In this document: positions 16,942 to 26,752 of the stretch, piece by piece
How the letters are laid out: each line of letters starts with the position of its first letter
Numbering within the stretch: the first letter of the stretch is position 1
Origin: Streptosporangiaceae bacterium
GTDB lineage: Bacteria > Actinomycetota > Actinomycetes > Streptosporangiales > Streptosporangiaceae
Assembly: GCA_019245115.1 (NCBI GenBank)
Contig: JAFARZ010000287.1
Location: 19,853 to 83,852 of the forward strand
Direction: 5' to 3'
DNA length: 64,000 nt
The notes under the pieces: generated by a model
What the model saw: only the letters and a program-made list of their open reading frames with translations
What the model was told of the DNA's origin: nothing
Database searches by the model: none
Position numbers and translations under genes: made by a program

Positions 16942-18551
16942 AGTCGCCTCCAGGCGCGTCCGTCACGAGCCATCAGCGCATCGGCCGATGGCGGCCCGGC
17001 GGTGCCGGCCGGGTACGGTTCCGGCTTCATGTTCTCGGCCCAGAACTCCTCGATCGGATCGAGGATGCGCCAGCTCAGCTCCACTTCCTGCTGGCGCGGG
17101 AACAGCGGCGGGTCGCCGATGAGGACGTCGATCAGCAGCCGTTCGTATGCCTCGGGCGATGACTCGGTGAACGATTCTCCGTACGCGAAATCCATGTTCA
17201 CGTCCCGCACTTCCATGGCCGTGCCAGGCACCTTGGAACCGAACCGCACGGTGATCCCCTCATCGGGCTGGATCCTGATCACCAAGGCGTTCTGTCCTAG
17301 TTCCTTGGTATCTGTCGCGGCGAACGGGAGATGCGGCGCGCGCTGGAACATCAGCGCGATCTCGGTCATCCGGCGCGGTAGCCGCTTTCCGGCCCGCAGG
17401 TAGAACGGGACCCCGGCCCAGCGCCGGGTGTCCACCCCCAGCCGGATCGCGGCGTAGGTCTCGGTGCGGGAATCGGGCGGGATCGCCTCCTCTTCCAGGT
17501 AACCGGGCACCGGCATACCGCCCTGCCAGCCAGCCGTGTACTGACCGCGCGCAGAGCCGGTCACCATATCGGTCGGCAGCCGGACCGCGGACAGCACCTT
17601 CTCCTTCTCGGTGCGCAGCGAGTCCGCGTCGAACGCCACCGGCTCTTCCATCGCGGTCAAGGCGAGCAGTTGCAGCAGGTGGTTCTGGATGACGTCGCGG
17701 GCCGCCCCGATGCCGTCGTAGTATCCCGCACGGCCGCCGATACCGATGTCCTCCGCCATCGTGATCTGGACATGGTCGACGTAGCCGCGGTTCCAGATCG
17801 GCTCGTACATCTCGTTGGCGAAACGCAGCGCGAGGATGTTCTGCACCGTCTCCTTGCCGAGGTAGTGGTCGATACGGAACACCGACTCCGGCGGGAACAC
17901 GCCGTCCAGCGTCGCGTTCAGCTCCCGTGCGCTGGCCAGGTCATGGCCGAACGGTTTCTCGATCACCACCCGGCGCCACGGACGGCGTCCGCCGGTCGCT
18001 TCGGACGACACCGGGTCGGCCAGGCCCGAACGCTTGAGCTGCTGCACCACCACCGGGAAGAATTTAGGCGGGATGGAGAGGTAGAACGCGTAGTTGCCGC
18101 CGGTACCGCGTTCTTCATCCAGCTCGCGGACGCAGTTCGCCAGCCGGTCGAACGCGGCGTCGTCATCGAAGTCGCCCTGTACGAACCGGACTCCCTCGGA
18201 CAACTGCTGCCACACGGTGTCACGGAACGGCGTGCGCGCGTACTGCTTGACCGACTCGTAGGTGAGCTGGGCGAAATCCTCATCCTCCCAGTCCCGGCGG
18301 GCGTAGCCGACAAGCGAGAACCCGGGCGGGAGCAGGCCGCGGTTGGCCAGGTCGTAGACCGCCGGCATGAGCTTCTTACGGGCCAGGTCGCCGGTGACCC
18401 CGAACATCACCAGCACGCACGGTCCTGCTACCCGCGGGATCCGGCGATCCCGCGGGTCACGTAGCGGGTTAGCCTTGGGCTCCGCCGAGTCCGCCTGACC
18501 GGCGATGACTCCCGGATTGGCCGGTGCGAGCCCCGCTGTTTCGGCCGTCAA
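16938..18551 (-). CDS. zwf: glucose-6-phosphate 1-dehydrogenase
   Basis: 537 residues from a TTG start at 18551. The first committed enzyme of the pentose phosphate pathway, producing NADPH. The Rossmann motif is CVLVMFGVTGDLARKKL (about 46-62) and the active-site signature RIDHYLGKETVQN is present with its catalytic His downstream. Relatives usually begin near NPLRDPRDRR, so the first 28 residues (Ala/Gly/Pro-rich) are an extension or indicate a later true start. Only 3 nt separate it from tal, and opcA overlaps its 3' end. Confidence 0.95.
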   Translation of the reverse strand: MTAETAGLAPANPGVIAGQADSAEPKANPLRDPRDRRIPRVAGPCVLVMFGVTGDLARKKLMPAVYDLANRGLLPPGFSLVGYARRDWEDEDFAQLTYESVKQYARTPFRDTVWQQLSEGVRFVQGDFDDDAAFDRLANCVRELDEERGTGGNYAFYLSIPPKFFPVVVQQLKRSGLADPVSSEATGGRRPWRRVVIEKPFGHDLASARELNATLDGVFPPESVFRIDHYLGKETVQNILALRFANEMYEPIWNRGYVDHVQITMAEDIGIGGRAGYYDGIGAARDVIQNHLLQLLALTAMEEPVAFDADSLRTEKEKVLSAVRLPTDMVTGSARGQYTAGWQGGMPVPGYLEEEAIPPDSRTETYAAIRLGVDTRRWAGVPFYLRAGKRLPRRMTEIALMFQRAPHLPFAATDTKELGQNALVIRIQPDEGITVRFGSKVPGTAMEVRDVNMDFAYGESFTESSPEAYERLLIDVLIGDPPLFPRQQEVELSWRILDPIEEFWAENMKPEPYPAGTAGPPSADALMARDGRAWRRL

Positions 18552-18554
18552 GGC

Positions 18555-19664
18555 TCAGTATCCCATCTCTTTCTTGATCGTCTCGAGCAGCTCGCTCCAC
18601 GAGGCCGCGAACTTCGAGACGCCCTCCTCTTCGAGCACCTGTACCACATCGTCGTAGGAGATGCCGAGCTTCTCGAGGTCGGCGAACACCTGACGGGATT
18701 CGTCGTATGTGCCGTGCACGGTGTCGCCGCGGAGCTGGCCGTGATCGGCCGTGGCCTTGATGGTGCCCTCGGGCATGGTGTTGACGGTGTCCTTCACCAC
18801 TAGATCCACCACGTACATGGTGTCCGGAAACGCCGGATCCTTCGTCGAGGTGGAGGCCCACAGCGGCCGCTGTACCTTGGCGCCCTGCGCCCGCAGCGCG
18901 GCCCAGCGCGGATTGTCCGCGCTGAAGCGCTGCTCGAACAGCTCATAAGCCAGCCGTGCGTTGGCGATCGCGGCTTTGCCGCGCAGCGCCGTCGCCTCCG
19001 GCGCCCCGATCTTGTCCAGCCGGCGGTCCACCTCGCTGTCCACCCGGCTGACGAAGAACGACGCTACCGAGGTGATCTTCGACAGGTCGTGCCCGTTGGC
19101 AGCGGCCTGCTCCAGGCCCGCCATGTAGGCGTCGATGACATCGCCGTAGCGCTGTAGCGAGAAGATCAGCGTCACGTTGATGTTGATGCCCTCGGACAGC
19201 GCCTGCGTGATCGCCGGAACCCCCTCGGCCGTGGCCGGGATCTTGACGAAGGCGTTCGGCCGGTCAACCAGCCACCACAGCGCGCGGGCCTCGGCGGCGG
19301 TCTTCTTGGTGTCCCGGGCGAGCCGCGGGTCCACCTCGATCGACACGCGGCCGTCGACTCCGTCGGTCGCGTCGTAGACCGGGCGGAGCACATCGCTGGC
19401 CCACCTGATGTCGTAAGTGGTGATCGCGCGGGACGCCTCTTCGATGGTCACGCCGCGAGCCGTGAGGTCGGCGATCTGCTCGTCGTACGCCGACCCCTTG
19501 GACAGCGCGTTCGCGAAAATCGTCGGGTTGGACGTGACACCGGTCACGTGATAGTCGTCGATGAGAGATTGCAGGTTGCCGGTGCGGAGCCGGTCACGGC
19601 TGATGTCGTCCAGCCAGATCGATACCCCTGCGGCCGACAGCCGCGCAAGTGTGTCCTCAGCCAC
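18555..19664 (-). CDS. tal: transaldolase
   Basis: 369 residues from GTG 19664 with GGGAG upstream. Transfers dihydroxyacetone units in the non-oxidative pentose phosphate pathway. The Schiff-base lysine is Lys141 in NAFVKIPAT, and the substrate loop [13 protein letters not shown] lies near residue 42. This is the long actinobacterial/cyanobacterial (TalB-unlike, about 370 aa) class. The start is 2 nt from the tkt stop and the end 3 nt from zwf, so the genes form one transcription unit. Confidence 0.95.
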   Translation of the reverse strand: MAEDTLARLSAAGVSIWLDDISRDRLRTGNLQSLIDDYHVTGVTSNPTIFANALSKGSAYDEQIADLTARGVTIEEASRAITTYDIRWASDVLRPVYDATDGVDGRVSIEVDPRLARDTKKTAAEARALWWLVDRPNAFVKIPATAEGVPAITQALSEGININVTLIFSLQRYGDVIDAYMAGLEQAAANGHDLSKITSVASFFVSRVDSEVDRRLDKIGAPEATALRGKAAIANARLAYELFEQRFSADNPRWAALRAQGAKVQRPLWASTSTKDPAFPDTMYVVDLVVKDTVNTMPEGTIKATADHGQLRGDTVHGTYDESRQVFADLEKLGISYDDVVQVLEEEGVSKFAASWSELLETIKKEMGY

Positions 19665-19666
19665 TG

Positions 19667-21745
19667 TTACTCCCTTCCAAGCACATCATGGGCGACGGCG
19701 GCCACCCGGTCAGCAGTGAGACCGAATTCGGCGTAGATTCGCCGGTAATCCGCTGAGGCGCCGAAGTGGTCGACGCCCACCGATGCACCGCTATCTCCCA
19801 CAAACATCCGCCAGGGCGGTGTAATGCCCGCTTCCACCGAAACACGTGCCCGGATGTCCGGCGGCAACACCTCGTTGCGGTAGACGGAGTCCTGCTTTTC
19901 GAACCACTCGACGCATGGCATCGACACGACCCGCGCGGAGACGCCCTCGCTGGCCAGTTGCTCTCGCGCGTCGAGGGCGATCGCGACCTCGCTGCCGGTG
20001 GCGATCAGGATGACGTCGGACCCTTCGGCGAGCACGTATGCCCCGCGAGCCACGCCCTCGGCCGAGGCCAGGCCCGAGCCCTCGGACCGGTCGAATACCG
20101 GCAGAGCCTGCCTGGTCAGGCACAGGCCGGCTGGCTCAGCCCGCTCCAGTATGGTGCGCCAGGCGACTACCGTCTCGTTCGCGTCGCCGGGCCGGACCAC
20201 GTTGAAGCCCGGGATGGCGCGCAGCGCCCACACGTGCTCGACCGGCTGGTGGGTCGGGCCGTCCTCGCCGAGACCGATCGAGTCATGTGTCCATACGAAC
20301 GTGACCGGCAGTTCCATCAGCGAGGCGAGCCGCACCGCGGGCCGCATGTAGTCGCTGAACACCAGGAACGTCCCGCCGTACGGCCGGGTGCCGCCGTGCA
20401 GCGCGATTCCGTTGCAGATCGCGCCCATGGCGTGTTCGCGGATGCCGAAGTGCAGCGTGCGGCCGTACTTGCCGCCCGGCCACATGGCGGTCTGGTGTTC
20501 TTCGGGGATGAAGGACGGCTCGCCCTCCATCGTGGTCAGGTTGCTCTCGGCCAGGTCCGCCGAACCGCCCCACAGCTCCGGCAGCGACTTGGCCAGCGCG
20601 GTCAGGACCTGCCCGGAGGCCTTCCTGGTGGCCATGCCCTTCGGGTCGGGGGAGAAATGCGGCAGCGCGTCTGTCCAGCCGGCCGGCAGGGTCCGCGTGG
20701 TCAGCCGGTCGAACAGCGCCTTACGTTCGGTATTGGCGGTGGCCCAGGCGCTGAACTGGACTTCCCACTCGGCATGCAATTGCTTGCCGCGCTCGGCGGC
20801 CTGCCGGGCGTGAGCCAGCACCTCGTCCTCGGCCGGGAAGTCGACCGCGGGGTCGAAGCCCAGGATCTCCTTGGTGGCCGCGACCTCATCCGCGCCCAGT
20901 GCCGCGCCGTGCGCCGCGCCGGTGTCCTGCTTATTCGGCGCCGGCCAGCCGATGATCGTCCGCAGCGCGATCAAGCTCGGTTTGCCGGTCTGCGCGCGCG
21001 CGGCGCGGAACGCGTCGTACAGCGCCTGCACGTCTTCGTGGTAGTGGCCGCCCGCCCTCCAGTCCACCCGCTGCACGTGCCAGCCGTAGGCCTCGTACCG
21101 CGCGCCGACGTCCTCGGACTTGGCGATGTTCGTGTTGTCCTCGATCGAGATGTTGTTGTCGTCGTACAACACGATGAGGTTGCCCAGCTCCTGGTGACCG
21201 GCCAGCGAGGACGCCTCGTGGCTGATGCCTTCCTCGACGTCGCCGTCCGACACGAAGCAGTAGATGTGGTGGTCGAACGGGCTCTGGCCGGCGGGCGCGT
21301 CCGGGTCCAGCAGGCCGCGCTCGCGCCGGGACGCCATCGCCATGCCGACCGCGTTCGCGATGCCCTGGCCCAGCGGCCCGGTGGTCGTCTCCACTCCGGG
21401 GGTCAGCCCGTGCTCCGGGTGTCCCGGGGTCAGGCTGCCCCAGGTGCGGAGTGATCTGAGGTCATCCAGGCTCAGCCCGTACCCGGACAGGTAAAGCTGG
21501 ATGTACAGGGTCAGGCTGGAGTGTCCGCAAGATAGTACGAAACGGTCACGGCCCGGCCAGGCCGGGTCGGCTGGATCGTGGCGCATGATGCGCTGGTAGA
21601 GAAGATAGGCCGCGGGCGCCAGGCTCATGGCCGTGCCAGGGTGCCCGTTTCCTGCCTTCTGAACGGCGTCCATCGCGAGGACTCGGATGAGGTCGACCGC
21701 CCGCTTGTCGGTTGCCGACCAGTCAAGCTGGGACTGATTGCTCAC
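19667..21745 (-). CDS. tkt: transketolase
   Basis: 692 residues, full length. TPP-dependent two-carbon transfer in the pentose phosphate pathway. The TPP motif is [20 protein letters not shown] ending NNISIED (about 170-205). The transketolase motif [17 protein letters not shown] and the pyrimidine-binding region [14 protein letters not shown] are also seen. It is the first gene of the operon with tal, zwf, opcA and pgl. The ctaA stop is only 9 nt upstream on the same strand, so read-through from ctaA is likely unless a promoter lies inside ctaA. Confidence 0.96.
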   Translation of the reverse strand: MSNQSQLDWSATDKRAVDLIRVLAMDAVQKAGNGHPGTAMSLAPAAYLLYQRIMRHDPADPAWPGRDRFVLSCGHSSLTLYIQLYLSGYGLSLDDLRSLRTWGSLTPGHPEHGLTPGVETTTGPLGQGIANAVGMAMASRRERGLLDPDAPAGQSPFDHHIYCFVSDGDVEEGISHEASSLAGHQELGNLIVLYDDNNISIEDNTNIAKSEDVGARYEAYGWHVQRVDWRAGGHYHEDVQALYDAFRAARAQTGKPSLIALRTIIGWPAPNKQDTGAAHGAALGADEVAATKEILGFDPAVDFPAEDEVLAHARQAAERGKQLHAEWEVQFSAWATANTERKALFDRLTTRTLPAGWTDALPHFSPDPKGMATRKASGQVLTALAKSLPELWGGSADLAESNLTTMEGEPSFIPEEHQTAMWPGGKYGRTLHFGIREHAMGAICNGIALHGGTRPYGGTFLVFSDYMRPAVRLASLMELPVTFVWTHDSIGLGEDGPTHQPVEHVWALRAIPGFNVVRPGDANETVVAWRTILERAEPAGLCLTRQALPVFDRSEGSGLASAEGVARGAYVLAEGSDVILIATGSEVAIALDAREQLASEGVSARVVSMPCVEWFEKQDSVYRNEVLPPDIRARVSVEAGITPPWRMFVGDSGASVGVDHFGASADYRRIYAEFGLTADRVAAVAHDVLGRE

Positions 21746-21754
21746 GGTCCGAGC

Positions 21755-22729
21755 CTATCGGTCCACAGGCTCCCTGCTCTCGTGGGGTAGTGGAGTGACC
21801 AGGGCCGATGCCTCACGTAGCGGCCGGACCCCAGCACTGAGCGTGAAGAACAGCCAGAGGACCGCGACCCATAGCATGACCGCGGTGGTCACATGCACCC
21901 ATACCAGCCCGGCGGGCAGATGGCTGAAGTACTGCACGTAGCCGAGCGTGCCCTGGACGCCAAGCCCGGCTACCACCACCCAGCCTGCTCGCGTCGCCCG
22001 CGGACCGGCTCCGGACAGCCGGATCCCCAGCACCAGGGCGACCGCCAGGCCCGCCATCAGCCAGCCGATATCGGCGTGCAACTGAGTGACGCCCTCCAGT
22101 GGCAGGTGGTACCGGGGCGTATCGGCGTGTCCGGCCAGCGGGCCGGTGCCGGTGACCAAGGTTCCGGCGGCGAGCATCACCACGGTGACCGCCACCAGCA
22201 GCGCCGACAGCGCCCGCAGGTCACGCCGGGCCGGCGGAGAGTCCCATTCCGTGCACCGGGCATACAGCAAAACGGCCGCGGCCACGATGCTGACCGACAG
22301 CAGGAAATGGACGGTCACCAGAGCCGGGTTCAGCCTGGCCAGCACCAGGATGCCGCCGACGATTGCCTGGGCGATCACACCGAGCGGCTGTATCGCGGCC
22401 AGCCAGATCAGGTCTCGCCGCCGGGGCACGTAGCGCCAGGCCGCGATCAGGATGAGGGCGGCGATGACGACCAGCGGGAAGTTCAGCAGGCGGTTACCGA
22501 ATTCGATCCAGGTGTTCAGCAGGGTCTGTCCGGCGTTGCGGCTGGCGACGACGTCCGCCTGGCTGCACCTCGGCCAGTCCGGGCAGCCAAGCCCGGAGGA
22601 GCTGAGCCGCACCGCGGCGCCGGTCGACATGATCACCGTGTTGGCGACGATCCCGGCCAGCGCGAGCCGCCGTAGCTGCGGGAGCGTAGGGGACAGCACA
22701 GGCTGCAGAAGGTCACGCACGTCGGGCAC
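21755..22729 (-). CDS. ctaA: heme A synthase (CtaA/COX15)
   Basis: 324 residues from GTG 22729. The track ORF adds 69 Pro/Arg-rich residues that lie antisense to the divergent kinase gene, so I reject that start. Eight membrane helices are expected. Conserved features: the extracytoplasmic cysteine pair in GLGCPDWPRC, the EFGNRLL segment of the first helical bundle, and the heme-ligand histidines in TVHFLLS, TQLHADIGW and WVHVTTAV. It oxidises heme O to heme A for cytochrome c oxidase. It lies directly upstream of the pentose phosphate operon, a gene order seen in other actinobacteria, where ctaB is often near; ctaB is not in this window. Confidence 0.92.
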   Translation of the reverse strand: MPDVRDLLQPVLSPTLPQLRRLALAGIVANTVIMSTGAAVRLSSSGLGCPDWPRCSQADVVASRNAGQTLLNTWIEFGNRLLNFPLVVIAALILIAAWRYVPRRRDLIWLAAIQPLGVIAQAIVGGILVLARLNPALVTVHFLLSVSIVAAAVLLYARCTEWDSPPARRDLRALSALLVAVTVVMLAAGTLVTGTGPLAGHADTPRYHLPLEGVTQLHADIGWLMAGLAVALVLGIRLSGAGPRATRAGWVVVAGLGVQGTLGYVQYFSHLPAGLVWVHVTTAVMLWVAVLWLFFTLSAGVRPLREASALVTPLPHESREPVDR

Positions 22730-22821
22730 GCACCCATGGTAGGCCCCCCGCCCGCAGGTCCGCCCCTCGCCTGGCGCGGGTGCAAGCGGTGCAGGGGACG
22801 GGGCCATGGGAGGGTGAGGCT

Positions 22822-23442
22822 GTGGCGGAACTCGTGATGACGCTGGAGTGGCTGGCCGGACAGGTCCGGGCGCGCCCGAGCCAGCACCCGGCCCGGCTTG
22901 TCGCGGTGGACGGGCGTGGTGGAGCCGGCAAGTCAACCGTGGCCCGTGGCCTGGCCGCGGCCTGCGGCGGCGCGCCTATCGTCGAGGTGGACGACTTCCT
23001 GTACTGGCGGGATATCGAAGGCTGGTGGCCTCGGCTGGAACACGAAGCGCTCCGGCCGCTGCTGGCCGGCCGCGCGGCCCGGTACCGCGTTCGGGACTGG
23101 GCCGGTGACCCGCTTGGTCAAGGCCTGGACGGCTGGACAGAGGTACCCCCGGCCGACGTGGTCATCGTCGAAGGCATCGGCTCATCCCGCCGCGCCATCG
23201 CCGATGACCTTACCCTCGCGCTGTGGGTCGAGACCCCGCGGCAGGAGCGACTGCGTCGTGGTATCGCCAGGGACGGCGAGGAGCGGCGAGATCTGTGGCT
23301 GGACTACATGAGGCTGGAGGACGAATTCTTCGGCCGCGACGGCGCGCCGGAGCGGGCCGCCTACGTTGTCAGCGGCAAGCCCGGCGTCCCGCACGATCCA
23401 GCCACCGAGGTGGTGCTCATCGACCCGGACGGGACGAGGTAA
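22822..23442 (+). CDS. uridine kinase-like P-loop ATPase
   Basis: 206 residues from GTG 22822, which follows a GGGAGGGTGAGG stretch; the track ATG at 22780 adds 14 unsupported residues. The Walker A motif is VAVDGRGGAGKSTVA, followed by IVEVDDFLYW where uridine/pantothenate kinases place the catalytic Asp, and VVIVEGIGSSRRA as the second conserved strand. It belongs to the uridine kinase-like family of small nucleoside kinases in actinobacteria; the substrate is not evident. It is divergent from ctaA with about 90 bp between starts, and tail to tail with the following lipoprotein gene. Confidence 0.82.
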   Translation: MAELVMTLEWLAGQVRARPSQHPARLVAVDGRGGAGKSTVARGLAAACGGAPIVEVDDFLYWRDIEGWWPRLEHEALRPLLAGRAARYRVRDWAGDPLGQGLDGWTEVPPADVVIVEGIGSSRRAIADDLTLALWVETPRQERLRRGIARDGEERRDLWLDYMRLEDEFFGRDGAPERAAYVVSGKPGVPHDPATEVVLIDPDGTR

Positions 23443-23449
23443 TGGATCC

Positions 23450-24007
23450 TCAGAGCTGGTTCAGGAGGATCGTCATCAGGGCGCGCTCGCTGGCCAGCGA
23501 GGCCGGCGAGGTGACGAAGATCGCGACCGTGCCCTTGCGCGCGGCGAGGGTGAGGGTGGCCGGCGAACCCGTGCGCAGGGTGGCGGAGAACGCGCTGTCG
23601 CCCAGGCCCGTTATCGTCGCCACGGTCTGGTGCAGGCTGGTCATCGACTTCTTGTCCTGGCTGAACTGGGCGGCGTTCTCGTTCACCTGATACCGGACCA
23701 GTACCTCGTACCTGCCGGTGTACGCGCACACCGCCACCGGACCTTCGATGACCGGCTGCTGCTTGCCGACCGCCAGCCCGAGGGTGCTCTGGATCAGCGA
23801 CGGGGGCACGCGGGAGCAATACGTGGTCGACGCCGTGATCGTGCGGGGATTCGAGCTGGATGCCGGGTTGCCGCCGGTGACGCTGGTGGCGGGCTGTGGC
23901 TTCGACGATGAGTAAGCGGGCGCCCCGCTACAGGCCGCCAGGGTGCCGACCGCGATACCGGCCAGGACGACGGACAGGCCGGGCAGTTGCATCCTCGTCT
24001 TACGCAC
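23450..24007 (-). CDS. DUF3558-like secreted lipoprotein
   Basis: 185 residues. A type II signal peptide is clear: MRKTRMQLPGLSVVLAGIAVGTLAACSG, with the lipobox LAAC giving Cys26 as the lipidated residue. A Ser/Thr/Pro linker precedes a domain with two cysteines (YCSRVPPS and VAVCAYTG) and the GLGDSAFSA segment typical of DUF3558-like actinobacterial lipoproteins. Function unknown. It stands alone, tail to tail with the kinase gene 8 bp away. Confidence 0.8.
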   Translation of the reverse strand: MRKTRMQLPGLSVVLAGIAVGTLAACSGAPAYSSSKPQPATSVTGGNPASSSNPRTITASTTYCSRVPPSLIQSTLGLAVGKQQPVIEGPVAVCAYTGRYEVLVRYQVNENAAQFSQDKKSMTSLHQTVATITGLGDSAFSATLRTGSPATLTLAARKGTVAIFVTSPASLASERALMTILLNQL

Positions 24008-24142
24008 AGGCCATCCTCCAGCTCACATGGCAGATAACGCCGGATCGTATGGCCGGGATAACCAGCAGTCACGTGCGCGCCGGATCGCCGCGGCGGCTCC
24101 GCAGGTCACGGTCGGAAGCCGGGTCTCACCTCCCGGAAACTT

Positions 24143-25039
24143 TCATGCGCTCCGGGCCGACCCGGCGCACGCGACGATCACGCAGACGATCGCGAACCAT
24201 TCGACCACGCTCAGGTGCTGGCCCAGCATGACCAGGCCGATCAGCGCCGCCACCGCGGGCTCGAGGCTCATCCACACCCCGAATACCCGGGCCGGTATCC
24301 GCCGAAGCACCTCGAGTTCGAGCCAGTACGGCACGACCGAGGACAGCACGCCGATCGCGGCGCCCTCGGCCAGCACTGGCGCCCGGAACATCGACCGGCT
24401 GCCCACGCCGGCCGTTACCCCGGGCGGGGTGACCACCAGCGCCGCGACCACCATGGCCATGACCAGCCCGGCCGGTCCGGGAAACCGCCGCCCGTTCGCT
24501 CGGGACAGCAGGATGTAGGCGGCCCAGCAGGCGCCGGCCAGCGCCGCCCAGCCCACGCCGGCCAGGCTGACATGGCGGCCGGTCGCGCCGGTCAGCAGTA
24601 CCACCCCCAGCGCGCCGAGCGCCGCCCACAACAGGTCCCAGCGATGCCGCGAGCTCGCCACGCTCACCGTCAGCGGCCCGAGGAACTCGATGGTGACCGC
24701 CACCCCGAGCGGGATTCTGGCAAAGGCCTGGTAGATCGAGAAATTCATGACCCCCAGGGTCACACCGAACGAAATTGTGGTGGCAGCATCCAGCCACGCC
24801 TTCCGCCGCGCGATATCGGCGGCGCTCCGGACGGCGCTTCGCCCTCCGAAGATCAGCATCACCAGGGCGGCCGACCACAGCCGCAACGTCGTCACCGACG
24901 CGGGGGATACCGTGCCGAACAGCTTGTCCGCGACCCCGGCCCCGAACTGGACCGACACCACGCCGGTGAGCACCAGCGCCGCGGGCAGCGTGGTGGGGGC
25001 CATCCATCGCGATCGTGCGGTTTCGGGAGCTACTCCCAT
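24143..25039 (-). CDS. EamA-family (RhtA-like) transporter
   Basis: 298 residues with ten hydrophobic segments arranged as two five-helix EamA repeats. Segments such as NFSIYQAFARIPLGVAVTIEFLGPL and the C-terminal VFGVWMSLEPAVAALIGLVMLGQ match the threonine/homoserine exporter RhtA subgroup. The predicted role is efflux of amino acids or related metabolites. ATG 25039 overlaps the end of the ABC permease gene by 10 bp, suggesting coupling; Met13 (25003) is an alternative start. The linkage to the ABC transporter may be only transcriptional. Confidence 0.85.
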   Translation of the reverse strand: MGVAPETARSRWMAPTTLPAALVLTGVVSVQFGAGVADKLFGTVSPASVTTLRLWSAALVMLIFGGRSAVRSAADIARRKAWLDAATTISFGVTLGVMNFSIYQAFARIPLGVAVTIEFLGPLTVSVASSRHRWDLLWAALGALGVVLLTGATGRHVSLAGVGWAALAGACWAAYILLSRANGRRFPGPAGLVMAMVVAALVVTPPGVTAGVGSRSMFRAPVLAEGAAIGVLSSVVPYWLELEVLRRIPARVFGVWMSLEPAVAALIGLVMLGQHLSVVEWFAIVCVIVACAGSARSA

Positions 25040-25812
25040 CTGAAGACGCGTGCCGCTACCGCGATCATGGCAACCGCCCAGACCAGCAGCGTGACGGCGT
25101 TGCCCACCGGGAACTGCACGTGATACGCCAGCACACTGCGCAGGCCGGTGGACAGTGCCCCGGTGGGCAGCAGCTCGAAGAAGTGCCGGGCGCCGGCCGG
25201 GAACTTGGTCAGCGGGAAGATCACCCCGCCCACGCCGAGCAGCACGATGTAGACCAGGTTGGCCGCGGCCAGCGTCGCCTCGGCCCGCAGCGCGCCCGCC
25301 ATGGCCAGCGCCAGGCCGCTGAACGCGGCGGTGCCCAGCGCGATCAGCAGCGGGACGACGACGATCGCGGCCAGGCTGGCGTGCGGCCGCCAGCCGATGA
25401 TCAGCCCGACCACCACGATCAGGACGACCTGGAGCAGCTCCACCGCGATGACCGTCGTGGTCTTGGCGGTGATCAGGCCGCCGCGGGACAGGGGAGTGGC
25501 GCCGAGCCGCTTCAGCACTCCGTACCTGCGCTCGAAGCCGGTGGCGATCGCCTGGCTGGTGAACGCGGTCGACATCACCGCGAGCGCCATGACACCGGGA
25601 GTCATGAAGTCGATACGGCTGATACCGCCGCCGAAGCTCACCAGCGGTTCGAGGCTGAACGCGGCCAGCAGCAGCAGCGGGATGATGAGCGTGAGCAGGA
25701 GCTGTTCGCCGTTGCGGAGCAGGCTCCTCGTCTCCGCTGCCGCCTGGGCCGCGATCATCCGCGAGACCGGCGCGGCGCCCGGGGCTGGCTGTAGTTCCAG
25801 AGCGGGGGTCAC
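25030..25812 (-). CDS. ABC-2 type transporter permease
   Basis: 260 residues from GTG 25812, whose GTGA overlaps the stop of the ATPase gene; the longer track start reads antisense-like Arg-rich sequence. Six hydrophobic helices, with the typical DrrB/ABC-2 segments FMTPGVMALAVMSTAFTSQAIATGFERRYGVLKRLGATPLS and a central periplasm-to-membrane GxxF stretch VGGVIFPLTKFP. With the upstream ATPase it forms an exporter, perhaps for a drug, lipid or natural product. The substrate cannot be named. Confidence 0.9.
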   Translation of the reverse strand: MTPALELQPAPGAAPVSRMIAAQAAAETRSLLRNGEQLLLTLIIPLLLLAAFSLEPLVSFGGGISRIDFMTPGVMALAVMSTAFTSQAIATGFERRYGVLKRLGATPLSRGGLITAKTTTVIAVELLQVVLIVVVGLIIGWRPHASLAAIVVVPLLIALGTAAFSGLALAMAGALRAEATLAAANLVYIVLLGVGGVIFPLTKFPAGARHFFELLPTGALSTGLRSVLAYHVQFPVGNAVTLLVWAVAMIAVAARVFRWE

Positions 25813-26729
25813 GTGCGCAGCTCCCGTCCGGTGAGTTCGAGGAAGACGTCTTCCAGGGTGCGGCTCTCGATGCGCAGGCTGTTGGCCAGCACGCCCCGCT
25901 CGGCGCACCAGGCCGTCACGGTCGCGAGCAGGGTGGGATCCACGCCGCCGCGGATGACCTCTATCACATAATGTCCGGCCGGCGACTCCTTGGCGGCGCT
26001 GCCGGGCGGCAGCGCGGCCACAAGCCCGTCCAGATCCAGCCCCGGATCGGCCCGGAACCGGAGCTGACCGGCGCTCCCGGTCAGTTCACCGGGGGTTCCT
26101 TCGGCCACCATGCGGCCGTGATCGATGATGGCCACGTGATCGGACAGCCGTTCGGCTTCATCCATGAAGTGGGTAGTCAGGATGACGCTGACCCCGGCCG
26201 CGCGCAGAGCGGTGATGAGCTCCCAGGTGGCGTGCCTGGCCTGCGGATCCATGCCGGCCGTGGGTTCGTCGAGGAAGACCAGCTCCGGCCGGCCGACAAT
26301 GGCCGCGGCCAGCGACAGCCGCTGCTGCTGGCCCCCGGACAGTCGCTTGTACGGGGTGCGGGCCACCGGCGTGAGGCCGACCATGTCCAGCAGCGCGACC
26401 GGGTCCATCGGGTGGGCATGAAAACGGCTGAGCAGGGTGAGGAACTCCGCCGCGGGCACGGCGGGCGGGATGCCGCCGGACTGGAGCATGACGCCGACCC
26501 TGGGCCGCAGCGCACCGCTGCCCGGTTCCATGCCGAGCACGCGTATCGTGCCGAGATCCGGCCTGCGGTAGCCCTCACAGATTTCGATGGTGGAGGTCTT
26601 GCCGGCGCCGTTGGGACCGAGGATGGCGGTGACCGCGCCGCGGGCCGCGGTCAGCGTCAGCCCGTCCACCGCCGTTATCTGGCCGTACCGCTTGATGAGT
26701 CCGGAGATCTCGACGGCCGGGATGTTCAC
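25809..26729 (-). CDS. ABC transporter ATP-binding protein (DrrA-like exporter)
   Basis: 306 residues. Walker A GPNGAGKTS, Q-loop MLQSGGIPP, signature LSGGQQQRLSLA, Walker B LVFLDEPTAGMD and switch His in LTTHFMDEAERLSD are all intact. The C-terminal 80 residues (after EGTPGELTGS) form the extra domain common in DrrA/CcmA-type exporters. It pairs with the ABC-2 permease that overlaps its stop by 4 bp. Confidence 0.93.
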   Translation of the reverse strand: MNIPAVEISGLIKRYGQITAVDGLTLTAARGAVTAILGPNGAGKTSTIEICEGYRRPDLGTIRVLGMEPGSGALRPRVGVMLQSGGIPPAVPAAEFLTLLSRFHAHPMDPVALLDMVGLTPVARTPYKRLSGGQQQRLSLAAAIVGRPELVFLDEPTAGMDPQARHATWELITALRAAGVSVILTTHFMDEAERLSDHVAIIDHGRMVAEGTPGELTGSAGQLRFRADPGLDLDGLVAALPPGSAAKESPAGHYVIEVIRGGVDPTLLATVTAWCAERGVLANSLRIESRTLEDVFLELTGRELRT

Positions 26730-26730
26730 C

Positions 26731-26750
26731 CTCGCGAGTCTAGCCGCGAG
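26731..26750 (-). terminator. short hairpin between clpC-like gene and ABC operon
   Basis: CTCGCG at 26731-26736 pairs with CGCGAG at 26745-26750 around an 8-nt loop, in the 23-bp gap between the two genes. No T-run follows, so termination is only a possibility. Confidence 0.35.
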
Positions 26751-26752
26751 GA